Source: Sinorhizobium shofinae
Lineage (GTDB): Bacteria > Pseudomonadota > Alphaproteobacteria > Rhizobiales > Rhizobiaceae
DNA: 64,000 bases
Reading direction: 5' to 3'
Assembly: GCA_001704765.1 (NCBI GenBank)
Contig: MBFK01000115.1
Location: forward strand, 58,640-122,639
Positions 54,091 through 63,756 of this stretch are shown piece by piece. Made by a program: the position numbers and the translations under genes. Positions within the stretch are counted from its first letter, which is position 1. Every line of letters begins with the position of its first letter. The notes beneath the pieces were generated by a model. The model saw only the letters and a program-made list of their open reading frames with translations. It was not told the DNA's origin and searched no databases.

Positions 54091-54543
54091 ATGGAATTCG
54101 TTATTTGTGAACCGGTGCAGCTTGAGCGTGAACTCGCCGATGAAGCGGCGCGCGTCCTGCGGGCCTCGTTTGATGATCGCCTTCCGCCGCTTGCAGGTCT
54201 CCACACCGCGGAAGAGGATAGCTGGTTCTTCAAGAACAGAGTATTTGAGGACTGCGCCGTGTGGGGAGTGTTCGAATGCGATGTCCTGGTCGGCATTATT
54301 GCTTTCCGACCGGGATGGATTGATCAGCTCTACGTTTTGCCGGCGCATCAAGGTCGTGGGGTTGGAGCATCGCTTCTGAACGTCGCTCGGACAGGCTCCC
54401 CTGAGCTGTCGCTCTGGACCTTTCAACGTAACTGGGGAGCGCGACGCTTCTACGAGAAGCATGGGTTCGTCGCCGTTGAGGAGACGGACGGTAGCCGAAA
54501 CGAAGAGAGGGAGCCCGATGTCCTCTACCGGTGGCTGGCATAG
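54091..54543 (+). CDS. GNAT-family N-acetyltransferase
   Basis: 150 residues with the acetyl-CoA loop VLPAHQGRGVGASLL (about 75-88) and the final strand pair FYEKHGFVAVEETDG. It acts in the cytoplasm on an unknown acceptor. Preceded by GTGGAGCCACCGGA. No operon partner. Confidence 0.85.
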   Translation: MEFVICEPVQLERELADEAARVLRASFDDRLPPLAGLHTAEEDSWFFKNRVFEDCAVWGVFECDVLVGIIAFRPGWIDQLYVLPAHQGRGVGASLLNVARTGSPELSLWTFQRNWGARRFYEKHGFVAVEETDGSRNEEREPDVLYRWLA

Positions 54544-54603
54544 CCCGCGACGTCATTCGTCGCGACCCTCATAGGCTCCCCTTCAATGAATTCTGGAGAT
54601 CAA

Positions 54604-54906
54604 AGGCGGCTCTTTCGGTTGGCTCCCCCAGCCATCATGGAACAGCCGGGAATTGCATCGCTTGGCATCCGGCCGGAGGACATCGGTCTTGCGGACGGCG
54701 CAACTGACGACAATCACTTCAGAGCGCGAGTGCGCGTCGCCGTTGAGCTCGTCGGCGCCGAAAGCTATGTGCATGGAAGCTTGGCGGGCGGCGCTCTGCT
54801 GGTTTTCAGGGTCGCCGGCCGCTCCCGGATCGGCATAGACGACGAGGTCAAGGTCTTTGCCCGGCCAGAAAGCTTGCACGGATTCGATACTGCCGGCCGG
54901 CGTCTG
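54604..54906 (+). pseudogene. Remnant of a MalK/UgpC-type ABC ATPase (TOBE domain only)
   Basis: An open frame starting near 54586 encodes LGIRPEDIGL, then AELVG-like VELVGAESYVHGSLAG and VKVFARPESLHGFDTAGRRL: the C-terminal OB/TOBE domain of an oligosaccharide ABC ATPase. The whole nucleotide-binding domain is missing and the upstream neighbour is an unrelated acetyltransferase. Past about 54906 the frame runs on antisense into the next gene. It marks the end point of a deletion. Confidence 0.7.
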
Positions 54907-54984
54907 CAGAAGCACAAGATGCCCCGGCAGACGCCAATGGCTCAAAGCGCGTTGACGGCATGCGAGGTGGTCACAGAGTGCCAC

Positions 54985-55761
54985 TCATTGCATCGCGGCG
55001 TCGAGCCTCTCTTTCCAGCCGCCGCTGTCCACTTCCTTGCGCATGAACGCATCCACGGCCGCCTTTAAAGCGGGATCCTTGCGAAGCAGATAGGCGTTTT
55101 GGAAACGCGTGAACGGCTCCTTGACCGCAACCGGGCACAACACGCCGGCATGCAGCTTCGATTGGAGATCCACCTCCACGCCATCGGTCACCATCACGTC
55201 GGCCTTGCCGGATGCGATCTGGTCGAAGATGACCTTGTTGTCCGGGAAGACCTCGATCGATGCCTCGTCGAAGTGTTCATGGGCAAACTTGTCGTTGGTG
55301 CCGCCTGGATTGACGATCACCCGCACGGAGGGCTGGTCGATCGCATCCAGCGTCGTGTATTTGTTTTTATCTTCGCAACGGGCGATCGGCCGTTTGCCGT
55401 CGATCACGTTCGGGACCGAGAAATCGCCAACCTCGGCGCGAGCATCGTTCACGGTAATGCCGCCGAGGGCGATGTCGAACTTGCCAGCCTTGAAGTCGTC
55501 CAGCATCATTTTCCAGGTGGTGGTCACGAATTCCGGCTTAACGCCGAGATCGGCCGCCAGCGCCGTCGCCATCGCGATGTCGGCGCCCGTGAGGTTGCCG
55601 TCCGCGCCCTTGTAGCTGAAGGGCTTGTAATCGCCGGTCGTGCCGATCCTGATCACGCCTGCTTTCTTGATATCGGCGAGAGCGCCGTCCCCGGCGAAAG
55701 CGAAGCTGGAGGTCAGGATCCAAGCCACCAAGGCAGCCGCCGTAAAGTAGGTTCTCATCAT
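54985..55761 (-). CDS. Amino-acid-type ABC transporter binding protein
   Basis: 258 residues. The signal peptide (1-23, ending FAFAGDG) is followed by the SBP_bac_3 fold: IRIGTTGDYKPFSYKG, GADIAMATALAADLGVKPEF, and the late DVMVTDGVEVDL. Ligands in this family are amino acids or related compounds. No permease is beside it. The gap 55762-56041 upstream (280 bp) holds its promoter; TTGGCCAA (55991-55998) in ATTGG...CCAAT is the only notable dyad there. Confidence 0.87.
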   Translation of the reverse strand: MMRTYFTAAALVAWILTSSFAFAGDGALADIKKAGVIRIGTTGDYKPFSYKGADGNLTGADIAMATALAADLGVKPEFVTTTWKMMLDDFKAGKFDIALGGITVNDARAEVGDFSVPNVIDGKRPIARCEDKNKYTTLDAIDQPSVRVIVNPGGTNDKFAHEHFDEASIEVFPDNKVIFDQIASGKADVMVTDGVEVDLQSKLHAGVLCPVAVKEPFTRFQNAYLLRKDPALKAAVDAFMRKEVDSGGWKERLDAAMQ

Positions 55762-56041
55762 TGCGTCCTCACGTTAATTAAACCGGCTAAAGATCCGGGA
55801 ATCTTGCGAAAGTTGACCGGCGGCACAGTATTGGATCGTCGACTTCAGGTACAAGACCAAATTTGAAATTCCATCTGCAGTCGCATTCTCATCCGGGAGA
55901 TGTCACGCCGCCACTGGACGCTACGCGCGAAGCCAGGCGCGGGAATCAGTCGAGCCGTGCGCGATGAGCGTGTTGTTCGCGATTGGACATTTGGCCAATA
56001 ATTGTCGATGAAGCCTGGCGGCATTCGCTCCTTGCTGCCTC

Positions 56042-59000
56042 CTATGCGGCGCCCTCCAGCACGGCCATGAAGGTTTCATCGAGCACCGCGATCAGATGAT
56101 CGGCGTCGCGCTTCGAAAAGATCATCGGTGGGCGCATCTTCAGGACGTTGTCGTGCGGCCCTTCGGTGCCCATCAGCACGCCGCGCTGCCGCGCACCGTT
56201 GGAAACTGCACGGGCGATATTGGTCGCGGGTGCCTTGGACCTTCTATCGGTAACAAGCTCGATGCCGAGGAACAGGCCAAGGCCGCGAACATCACCGATG
56301 ACGTCGTAGCGCACCTGCATCTTGCGGAAGGCTGCGATCAGATAGTTGCCGATCTCGAAGGCATTGCGCCGCAAGTCCTGCCCCTCGATGACGTCGAGGA
56401 CGGCCAGGCCGACAGCACAGGACACCGGGTTGCCGCCGAAGGTGTTGAAATACTCCATGCCGTTGTTGAACGAGCTGGCGATCTCGCGCGTGGTGACGAC
56501 CGCCGCCAACGGGTGGCCGTTGCCAATCGGCTTGCCCATGGTGACGATGTCGGGGACGACGCCCTGCGTCTGGAAGGCCCACCAATGGCTGCCGACCCGC
56601 CCGAATCCAACCTGTACCTCGTCCGCGATGCAGACTCCGCCCGCTTCCCGCACCATGCGGTAGACTTCCTTGAGGTATCCATCCGGCAGGAAGACCTGTC
56701 CGGCGACGCTCGGAATGGACTCGGCCAGGAAGAAACCGGGCGCTTCGCCCTTGGCCTTCATGGCCGCTATCAGATCGGCGACGCTTTCGGCAAAGCGCTT
56801 CCCATGCTCGTCGACCGGCCAGTCGGCCGACGCGTGGTAGCTGTCGGGGACCGTCGCCACATGAACGTCTGGCTTCTGTCCTCTTCCACCCTTCCGGCGG
56901 AACTTGTAGGCGCTGACATCGATCAGCTCCTGCGTCGTGCCGTGATAGGCCCAGTCGAGGACGATGGCGTTTTCTCGGCCCGTATGGGTGCGCATAAGGC
57001 GCAGCGCGAGACCGTTCGCTTCCGAGCCGCTGTTGACGAAACCGGCGACCGCCAGTTCCTTCGGCATCGTCGCCGTCAGCCGCTCGGCGTAGGCCACTAT
57101 GTTGTCGTGCAGGTAGCGGGTATTGGTGTTGAGCGTCGCGGCCTGCCGGGCCATCGCTTCCACCACTGCCGGATGAGCGTGACCGATGTGGCAGACATTG
57201 TTGAAGCAGTCGAGATAAGCGCGGCCGCGATCGTCGATCAGCCAGACCCCTTCGCCGCGCACGAACTTGATCGGCTTATCATAAGAGATCGACAGATTCG
57301 GCAGCAAAAGCTCCTTGCGAAGCTTGACGATATCTTCATGCGAGCGGCCGCTGCGCTTGAAGAACTCCCCCGCCATGCCGGCGAACAGGCTCGGATCCGG
57401 AAAGAGCTCCGCCCAGACATCGAAGTAACGTTCCTCGCCAACGCCGAGGATTTCGGTCGCCGAAAGGTTCGTGTCGGTGGAGATCTGCAGATGCAGGTGC
57501 GGCGCCCAGCCGCCGTTCTCCTCCGGTATGCCCATTTCGCCGACGAGCGCGCCGGCTTCCAAGCTGTCGCCGGCTTTCAACCGCCCGACGGCCTCACGGG
57601 CGAGGTGCCCCCAGAGCGTCAGGAAGGGTGGGCAGCCGGCCGGCTCATGGCGTAGCGCGATTAGGCAGCCGTAGCCGAGGGGCTCCTTTTCGATCTCAAC
57701 GCTTACCACGGTTGCCGCAAGCGGCGTGTAAACCTTCGTGCCGGCGGCCATAAAGAGATCAAGGCCCAGGTGGCGCGTACGGCGGGCACCGTCGACCAGG
57801 CGCGACAAGAACATCTCGCCGGAATATACGGTGCGGGCTTCGCCCCAGGGACCGATGCCGAGTTCCACGCCCGTGCTACGGCAATGTTCTTCCCAGACGA
57901 TCTGCGCATCATGCGGCCGTGCCCCCGCGGACTTGACGGTCATCGGATGGGCCGGATCGCCATAGGGGACGAGATCGGCCGGATAGGTTGCGACAGGACG
58001 ACTAAGGAGCGGCAAGAGGCCCTTGCGGTTCCGCTCAAGCCAGACGCTGGCGGCGCGAGCGCCGGCGGCTGCCTCGTAACCGCAGGCATGCCTCAGGATC
58101 GCGGTTGCGAAGCGCGGCTGGATGGCATCGAGCTTGCGCAGGAGCGTCCAGGCGGGCCGCTCGCTGATGGCGAGGTAAGGGTTGCCACCAGTATGAGCCC
58201 GGCGTGACGCGGAGATCGTGACGGAGGTCACCAGCCGCATGGCGATGAGATCGAAGAGCAGATCGATCTCCTCTTCAAGAAGCGGGTACTCGCTGTGAAA
58301 GCCGCGGGCGATCGCCGCAGCGGCGCCGATTGGGTCGGGGTGATCGAGTCCGGCATATGCGGCGGCGATCGCGATCTCGGCAATGAGCGGCGTGTAGAGG
58401 GCATCCCCGAGGTCGATGATTCCGGATATGCGATTGCGGTTGTCCGGGTCTACCAGCACATTCCAGTCGTTGGCATCATTGTGAATGACCGACGCACGCA
58501 ATGTCGCAAAGCGCGGGGCGACGTTTTTCTCAAAGCGGGCGAGGAAACGTCCGAGCAGGGCGCGGTCGTTCTCGTCGGCAACATGGTGCAGCCGGTCTGC
58601 GGAGCGGCCGGCCTTGCGAATGTCCCAGTCGAGATCGCGAAGCGCGCCCGGATGCATGAAGCCTTTAAGCGAGGCATCGAAGCGGCCGAGCGTACGGCCG
58701 AGCGATTCCAGTGCCGCTTCGCTTCGGTCGGACTGGGCAAGCGGAACGCCCGGTACCCAACTGACCAGCCTTAAGCGGTGGACAGTGCCGCGGGCGCCCG
58801 CCGTTTCGGCGAGGCTCGCTGCTGATAGGGTCGGACGAAGATGGGGAACCGGAAGGTCGCCCGCATTTTCGGCGATGTGTTTCAGCAGCGCCGTCTGGAA
58901 ATCGCTTTCGACCGCCGGCTCCGCGGCGTTGATGATCTTCAGAATGAAGGTCCTGCCGTCGTCAGCAGTGACTTTGAAATTCTGGTCTCGCTCGCTGTCG

Positions 59001-59098
59001 AGCGGCACGAGCGTCCCCTTGAGTCCAAAGTGGTGCGCGAGAAGTGCGCCAGCTTCGTCCAGGGAAAATTCCGGTTTTGTGGTTAGCATGTCGTTCAT
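56042..59098 (-). CDS. Three-domain protein: APH-type kinase, M23-like domain, class III aminotransferase
   Basis: 1018 residues from the ATG at 59098. Domain 1 (about 15-330) is a choline/homoserine-kinase-like phosphotransferase with HNDANDWN (H206-N213) and IIDLGD (D229). Domain 2 (about 430-545) is M23-peptidase-like, with HLGLD (H443, D447) and HLHLQ (H534, H536) as zinc ligands. Domain 3 (600-1018) is a PLP-dependent class III aminotransferase with DEVQ (D826) and the PLP lysine K856 in MGKPIGNG. Related eukaryotic enzymes are phospho-lyases for phosphoethanolamine or phosphohydroxylysine, so kinase plus lyase on one amino alcohol is a fair guess. It is divergent from an Lrp regulator. 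Confidence 0.87.
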   Translation of the reverse strand: MNDMLTTKPEFSLDEAGALLAHHFGLKGTLVPLDSERDQNFKVTADDGRTFILKIINAAEPAVESDFQTALLKHIAENAGDLPVPHLRPTLSAASLAETAGARGTVHRLRLVSWVPGVPLAQSDRSEAALESLGRTLGRFDASLKGFMHPGALRDLDWDIRKAGRSADRLHHVADENDRALLGRFLARFEKNVAPRFATLRASVIHNDANDWNVLVDPDNRNRISGIIDLGDALYTPLIAEIAIAAAYAGLDHPDPIGAAAAIARGFHSEYPLLEEEIDLLFDLIAMRLVTSVTISASRRAHTGGNPYLAISERPAWTLLRKLDAIQPRFATAILRHACGYEAAAGARAASVWLERNRKGLLPLLSRPVATYPADLVPYGDPAHPMTVKSAGARPHDAQIVWEEHCRSTGVELGIGPWGEARTVYSGEMFLSRLVDGARRTRHLGLDLFMAAGTKVYTPLAATVVSVEIEKEPLGYGCLIALRHEPAGCPPFLTLWGHLAREAVGRLKAGDSLEAGALVGEMGIPEENGGWAPHLHLQISTDTNLSATEILGVGEERYFDVWAELFPDPSLFAGMAGEFFKRSGRSHEDIVKLRKELLLPNLSISYDKPIKFVRGEGVWLIDDRGRAYLDCFNNVCHIGHAHPAVVEAMARQAATLNTNTRYLHDNIVAYAERLTATMPKELAVAGFVNSGSEANGLALRLMRTHTGRENAIVLDWAYHGTTQELIDVSAYKFRRKGGRGQKPDVHVATVPDSYHASADWPVDEHGKRFAESVADLIAAMKAKGEAPGFFLAESIPSVAGQVFLPDGYLKEVYRMVREAGGVCIADEVQVGFGRVGSHWWAFQTQGVVPDIVTMGKPIGNGHPLAAVVTTREIASSFNNGMEYFNTFGGNPVSCAVGLAVLDVIEGQDLRRNAFEIGNYLIAAFRKMQVRYDVIGDVRGLGLFLGIELVTDRRSKAPATNIARAVSNGARQRGVLMGTEGPHDNVLKMRPPMIFSKRDADHLIAVLDETFMAVLEGAA

Positions 59099-59267
59099 GG
59101 GGCCCTCACTCTCGCGGCGAGAGTCGCATGCCCCCGATAAGCGTGCATCAGGCAATCCGCCGGTTGCGCCGGCACTATGTTCGTACTAACCGTCATCTTG
59201 TCGGCCCTGCCGCAGCCGATGGCCGGTGGTCATTCCTTACCTTTGTTTGGCTGTCCAGGAGTGCTCA

Positions 59268-59702
59268 GTGCAGAATCTCGACGCTACGGACCGGGCGATC
59301 CTCGGCATTCTGAGCCGCGAGGCGCGCATCCCGATGAAATCGCTCGCCGGTCGTATTGGATTGTCGCGCAGCGCGACCACCGAGCGCGTCACGCGGCTCG
59401 AGAAGGCCGGCCTCATCCGAGGCTACCGCGCCGATATCGGCCAGCTAGAGGAGGGGCAGATCGAGGCATTCCTCATGGTCACTCTGAGGCGCACACCCTC
59501 GCTCGGTGTGCTCGACAGGCTCGCCGGCTTTACGTCCGTCAGGCGGGTTTCATCTGTCAGCGGCCAGCTCGATCTGGTGGTCGAGGTGAGGGTGGCCTCG
59601 ATAAATGCGCTTAACGAGCTGCGCAACGACGTGGCCCAGCTCGAGAATGTTGAAGACCTTACGACCTCAATCGTCTTGCGGCGCGAGATCGAACGGAGCT
59701 AA
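59268..59702 (+). CDS. Lrp/AsnC-family transcriptional regulator
   Basis: 144 residues from a GTG at 59268 after AGGAG. The helix-turn-helix is at about 5-60 (AGRIGLSRSATTERVTRLEKAG) and the RAM effector domain at 70-140 (VSSVSGQLDLVVEV). It is divergent from the three-domain aminotransferase gene across 169 bp and very likely controls it in response to an amino acid. Confidence 0.88.
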   Translation: MQNLDATDRAILGILSREARIPMKSLAGRIGLSRSATTERVTRLEKAGLIRGYRADIGQLEEGQIEAFLMVTLRRTPSLGVLDRLAGFTSVRRVSSVSGQLDLVVEVRVASINALNELRNDVAQLENVEDLTTSIVLRREIERS

Positions 59703-59901
59703 GTCGGCGCGCTTGGCGCTCGATCAGCACGTCGCTCTTCGGTCGTCGCGGGACGTTCAGATTCTCCCGCCAGATGTGACCGGCTACTACCAGCCGGTGC
59801 TCGTCGCGACGTCTGGCTCGTGACTGAGCTCAGCAAGAAATATCGGCGTGATGTCACACGCAGTCGGGCTGCCTCGTCTTCGCATCGGAGGTATGACCAC
59901 G

Positions 59902-60010
59902 ATGCGCAAACTGCTTCTTCTTCTCGCCGCCTGGCACGCCGCTAAGGGCCTTTTCATGCTGGCCGGGCCAAACGCCTGGTACGGCTTCGTTCCAGGCGCT
60001 GCACCGGTCG
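59902..60010 (+). pseudogene. 5' fragment of a small membrane protein gene
   Basis: An ATG at 59902, ten bases after GGAGG, begins MRKLLLLLAAWHAAKGLFML, and the similarity to a small membrane protein ends near GFVPGAAP. From there the DNA belongs to the sigma-factor remnant that follows, so the two were joined by a deletion. The combined frame runs on to 60210. Whether the short fusion is translated into anything useful is unknown. Confidence 0.5.
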
Positions 60011-60479
60011 CCCGCCGCCTGCCGCAAGTTGGCAGAGCGGGTGCGGGCGGCCAGGCCATTCGGACGTCTAACCGGCGCTTCCAGCCAAGCGAGGAGGATG
60101 TCGGGCGCTTTGGCGCTAGCTTTCAGGAGGCCTTGCTCACAGATGACCTCGACAATCTCAAGAAGCTTCTCGCCAACGATGTCGAACTTGTGACGGACGG
60201 CGGCAGGTGAGCGCCGCACTCAACGTCGTCATTGGCGCAGACAAGGTGGCGCGCCTGCTTCTTGGGCTCGCCAACAAGAACCTCTCTCGCCAGCAGGCCG
60301 CGGCCAGGCCCGCGATCATCAACGATGCGCCTGGACTTATCGTGGCGCTCGACGGCCGGCTGGATCAGACGCTGAGCATCGCGTTGGACGGGGCCGGCCG
60401 CGGTGCCGGCAGCTACATAGTTCGCCAAGCACGCCGGCGTTCCGTTCCCAATCGCCGGCATCTGAACGGCGTTGCCTGA
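60008..60479 (+). pseudogene. Decayed ECF sigma factor (SigJ-like), C-terminal part
   Basis: Three frames give one protein: SPAACRKLAERVRAARP (60013-60063, end of sigma region 4), then RFQPSEEDVGRF...LLANDVELVTDGG (about 60075-60206), then SAALNVVIGADKVARLLLG and PGLIVALDG (60210-60350), the SnoaL-like tail of SigJ-type ECF sigma factors. About 16 extra bases near 60060 and a missing base near 60205 break the frame. Region 2 is absent. It is clearly non-functional. Confidence 0.7.
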
Positions 60480-60500
60480 GTTGCTTCCTGTGCGGCTTCT

Positions 60501-61301
60501 TCAGACGCCCGCGAGCTTCCGCAGGTCTTCGACCGCGCCCGGCGCGGCGGCGAGAACGGGCGCGCCTTTCGTCAGTCGCTCGCCGTCCACCGGGAAGGGC
60601 AGGTACCAGCCGCCCGCCTCCTGGACGAGACAATAACCGGCAAGACAATCCCAAGCGTGCATATATGGCTCGTAATAGCCGACGAGGCGGCCGGCCGCGA
60701 CATAGGCGAGCATCAGCGCACCGGAGCCGTTGCGAATGAACGTACCACCGGCTTCAAGCAGGTTTTCCACCATCTTCGCGACGAAGGCCGGCGTCACGTA
60801 GTTGTTGGCACCAAGACCGGTCATCGCGTTGCGGATGGTACGTGAAGCATCGAGCGACAGCAACTTGCCGTTCAGCCGGGCGCCCAGCCCCAGCGCGGCC
60901 GCGTAGAGCTCGCCGTGGCAGGGCGCAGCGATGACCCCCACCACCGGCGCGCCCTCATGGATGAGGGCGATCGAGATGCACCAGCTGGGCATGCCGTTGA
61001 CGAATGGGCTCGTGCCATCGATCGGATCGATGACCCAGATAAAATCGGAACGGCCCGCCAGCAGGCCGTATTCCTCGCCGAGCACGCCGTCCTCCGGATA
61101 GATCTCACCAATACGCTCGCGGATCAGGTTTTCAACCTCGCGGTCGGCGATGGAAACGACATCCTGCGGATCGCGCTTTGTTTCGACGATCAGCGTTTCG
61201 CGGCGGTTGAAATAGTCGAGCGCCACTGCGCCGGCCTCGCGCCCAATCGTTTCGGCCAGTGCGAGCCGGGCTTCGAGTTCGGGAACGACGTGCGATGTCA
61301 T
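60501..61301 (-). CDS. Inositol monophosphatase-family phosphatase
   Basis: 266 residues. Metal-site motifs are GEEYG (E76, E77), IDPIDGT (D92, D95) and HAWDCLAGY (Asp near 220). It hydrolyses a sugar or inositol phosphate. The start codon overlaps by four bases (ATGA, 61298-61301) the last frame of the ABC ATPase remnant upstream, so it was once the final gene of a transporter operon, a known arrangement for PotA/AfuC-type importers with an IMPase. It appears intact. Confidence 0.9.
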   Translation of the reverse strand: MTSHVVPELEARLALAETIGREAGAVALDYFNRRETLIVETKRDPQDVVSIADREVENLIRERIGEIYPEDGVLGEEYGLLAGRSDFIWVIDPIDGTSPFVNGMPSWCISIALIHEGAPVVGVIAAPCHGELYAAALGLGARLNGKLLSLDASRTIRNAMTGLGANNYVTPAFVAKMVENLLEAGGTFIRNGSGALMLAYVAAGRLVGYYEPYMHAWDCLAGYCLVQEAGGWYLPFPVDGERLTKGAPVLAAAPGAVEDLRKLAGV

Positions 61302-61985
61302 GAAGAGGTCCTTGATTTCGAGGTTGAGGCCCGATGATCGGGCGTTTGCTTTGGTCCTGTTTCCCGCGCTAACCGCTGATGATGGCGATGTCGCTGCTCC
61401 TTGAAGCCGATCTTGACCTCGGTTGCCGGGCTAATTGCGCGCTCCACGGCCGGATCGGCGACGAAGAGCGTACCGGCGGCGGTCTTCACTTCGTATTCGA
61501 CATGGTCGCCGAGATAGGCCGCATGCGTAAAACACGCCCGGGAAAGGCGCTGTCCCTGGCGGGCTTCAGCGTGATCGTGTTCGGCCGGACAGCGAGTTTG
61601 GCCGGGCCAGATCGAATGTTGCGTCCGGGCACGCGATGCGTCAACTGTCCGACGTGGATCATCGCGTCGTGACCTTGACGGCGATGATGTCGCAGGCAGC
61701 AACATTCGCCTCACCCATGAAGTCGGTGATGAAGGCCGAGGCCGGCGCCTCGTAAAGATCGCGCGGCGCGCTTTCCTGTGCAATGCCTCCATCCTTCATA
61801 ACGACGATGCGATCGGAAAAGGCAAGCGCCTCGTCCTGATCGTGGGTGGCGTAGACCGCGGTGAAGCGCGGTCGCTGCTGCAACTCGCAGATCTGGCTCC
61901 TGACGCGCCGCCTTAGCCGCGCATCGAGGTTCGACACGGGCTCATCGAGAAGCAGCACCTGTGGTTCGAATCGTCTGGCGATCGT
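61298..61985 (-). pseudogene. Remnant of a PotA/FbpC-type ABC ATPase
   Basis: Minus-strand frames give FEPQVLLLDEPVSNLDARLR, then ATHDQDEALAFSDRIVVMKDG and YEAPASAFITDFMGEANV (61970-61660), then after a frame change LGDHVEYEVKTAAGTLFV and the C-terminal end at 61298. Walker A and the signature region are missing, and no permease or binding-protein gene is left. The preserved four-base overlap with the IMPase gene shows the original operon structure. Confidence 0.75.
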
Positions 61986-62187
61986 CGTTCGCGGCGGTTG
62001 GGCCCGGGGGCCGCTTTCGGGTGCGGCAATTGCGTCGACAGGTCGCTTTCCGGCTGCACAGAGCAAGCGCGTGGATGACTCATTTCGCGACAGGCGCATC
62101 GCTTCGGTTTCCTCACGATATTTCGATTTTACGCTCGCCGTTGCGCGCAATACGCTTATGCCTCGGAATATCCAAGGGAGGTTAGCC

Positions 62188-62814
62188 ATGAAACGCAGCA
62201 TGGCACTTGTCGCGACCGTATTGGCCTGTTCAGTCGTCTCAGCCGATGCTCAGGACACTTCAATGAGCTTCTTTGTCACAAGCACGAATCCGGGCAAGGG
62301 CGGCGACCTCGGAGGGCTTGCGGGCGCCGATGCACATTGCGGCGCGCTGGCGGCCGCCAGCGGCTCAACGCGCAAGACCTGGAGGGCCTATCTTTCCACC
62401 GATAGCGAGAATGCCAAGGATCGCATCGGTACGGGACCTTGGCACAACGCAAAGGGTGAAAAGATCGCCGATGATCTCACCTCGCTGCACAGCGACAAAA
62501 ACAATCTGACGAAACAAACTGCGCTCAATGAAAAAGGCGAAGTCATCAACGGCCGGGGCGACACTCCGAACCGCCATGACATCCTGACCGGCACCAAGCC
62601 GGATGGAACCGCTGCCGAGGAAACCTGCGGCAACTGGACAATGGGCGGTGCGGAGGGGGCTGCAATTGTTGGTCATAGCGACCGCACCGGTCTGGACGAT
62701 TCGGCCGCGGCCAAATCGTGGAACTCTTCCCATACGACGCGCGGTGGTTGCACCATAGAGGCCTTTAAGGGCACCGGAGGGGACGGTCTCTTCTATTGCT
62801 TCGCGACAGATTGA
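62188..62814 (+). CDS. Secreted lectin-like protein, unknown function
   Basis: 208 residues from the ATG at 62188 after AAGGGAGG. Signal peptide 1-22 (ending SADAQD), then a Gly/Asp/Asn-rich domain with MSFFVTSTNPGKGGDLGGL, ADAHCGALA, TCGNWTMGG and GLFYCFATD; the Cys pairs and the NW/GG pattern resemble C-type-lectin-like or DUF1554-type exported proteins. No partner gene is beside it. Longer frames upstream overlap the ABC remnant and are rejected. Confidence 0.75.
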   Translation: MKRSMALVATVLACSVVSADAQDTSMSFFVTSTNPGKGGDLGGLAGADAHCGALAAASGSTRKTWRAYLSTDSENAKDRIGTGPWHNAKGEKIADDLTSLHSDKNNLTKQTALNEKGEVINGRGDTPNRHDILTGTKPDGTAAEETCGNWTMGGAEGAAIVGHSDRTGLDDSAAAKSWNSSHTTRGGCTIEAFKGTGGDGLFYCFATD

Positions 62815-62949
62815 GTATCGACTGAAACTGCACAGACTTGGGTATCCACGGGGCTTCCCCCATCGGACCCGGGGACAATCGCCTGCTAGCCAGCCTGCGC
62901 CCCGCTCAGTAGTATGGGCATTTTCCAGCATGTTCGCGGTCGACAACAC

Positions 62950-63702
62950 ATGGGTACCTCTCTCTACGAACCCATAAACGTCTATAAGCCGCTGGCGCCG
63001 GACATCGCCATCGTCGATGGCCCATTAGAATATTTGACTGTGGGCGGTATCAGGTTGCCGCTTCCGTTCACGACCCGAATGACGGTGGTGCGTCTCTCGA
63101 ACGGCGACCTCTTCCTTCATTCTCCGATCAAGTTCGACGAGAGACTGGCCAAGGAGCTGCGCGGGTTGGGTAGGGTTCGCCATCTCGTGTCGCCCAACCA
63201 GTTCCACTATGCGCACATCGGGGAATGGGCGAGAGCGTTTCCTGAAACGATCGCCTGGGCATCACCACGCGTGCGCCGGCGGGCACGGGCACGGCACGTG
63301 GATGTCGACTTTACGAGAGACCTCGACGTCACGGCGCCGGAAGAATGGCGCCGGGAGATCGATCAGCTTCTCTTTCCTGGCGGCTACTTCAAGGAGTTCA
63401 TTTTCTTCCATAAGGTCTCAAGAACGCTGATACTCACCGACACGATCATTAACATCGAATTGGACAAGATTGCCGAGCCATGGCGAACGGCCACCAAGCT
63501 TACCGGAATGTATCATCCCTATGGCCAAATATTCTTCGGCATGCGCCTGCCGCTACTTGCCCAGCGACGGAAGGCGAACGCGGCGATCGGAAAGATTCAA
63601 TCATGGCGACCGCAGCGGATCGTGCTCAGTCATGGCCGCTGCTTTAATGCGGATGCTGACAAGGTTGTTCGAAGGATATTCGGAGCACCGGGCACGAGAT
63701 AA
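62950..63702 (+). CDS. DUF4336 / metallo-hydrolase-like protein
   Basis: 250 residues from the ATG at 62950; an ATG at 62914 would add 12 residues that look non-conserved. The pattern of a degenerate metallo-beta-lactamase fold is visible: MTVVRLSNGDLFLHSPIKF, HLVSPNQFHYAHIGEW and VLSHGRCF. The complete HxHxDH zinc motif is not present, as usual in DUF4336. Function is unknown. Confidence 0.75.
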   Translation: MGTSLYEPINVYKPLAPDIAIVDGPLEYLTVGGIRLPLPFTTRMTVVRLSNGDLFLHSPIKFDERLAKELRGLGRVRHLVSPNQFHYAHIGEWARAFPETIAWASPRVRRRARARHVDVDFTRDLDVTAPEEWRREIDQLLFPGGYFKEFIFFHKVSRTLILTDTIINIELDKIAEPWRTATKLTGMYHPYGQIFFGMRLPLLAQRRKANAAIGKIQSWRPQRIVLSHGRCFNADADKVVRRIFGAPGTR

Positions 63703-63756
63703 GTGCGGTCCGCTTTCCCCGCAAAGCTGTCATGGGGTGCTTGGTCAACTCATGTG

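Noticed and set aside
56096..57655. 519-codon plus-strand open frame
   Set aside because: Antisense to the aminotransferase domain, which has full catalytic motifs.
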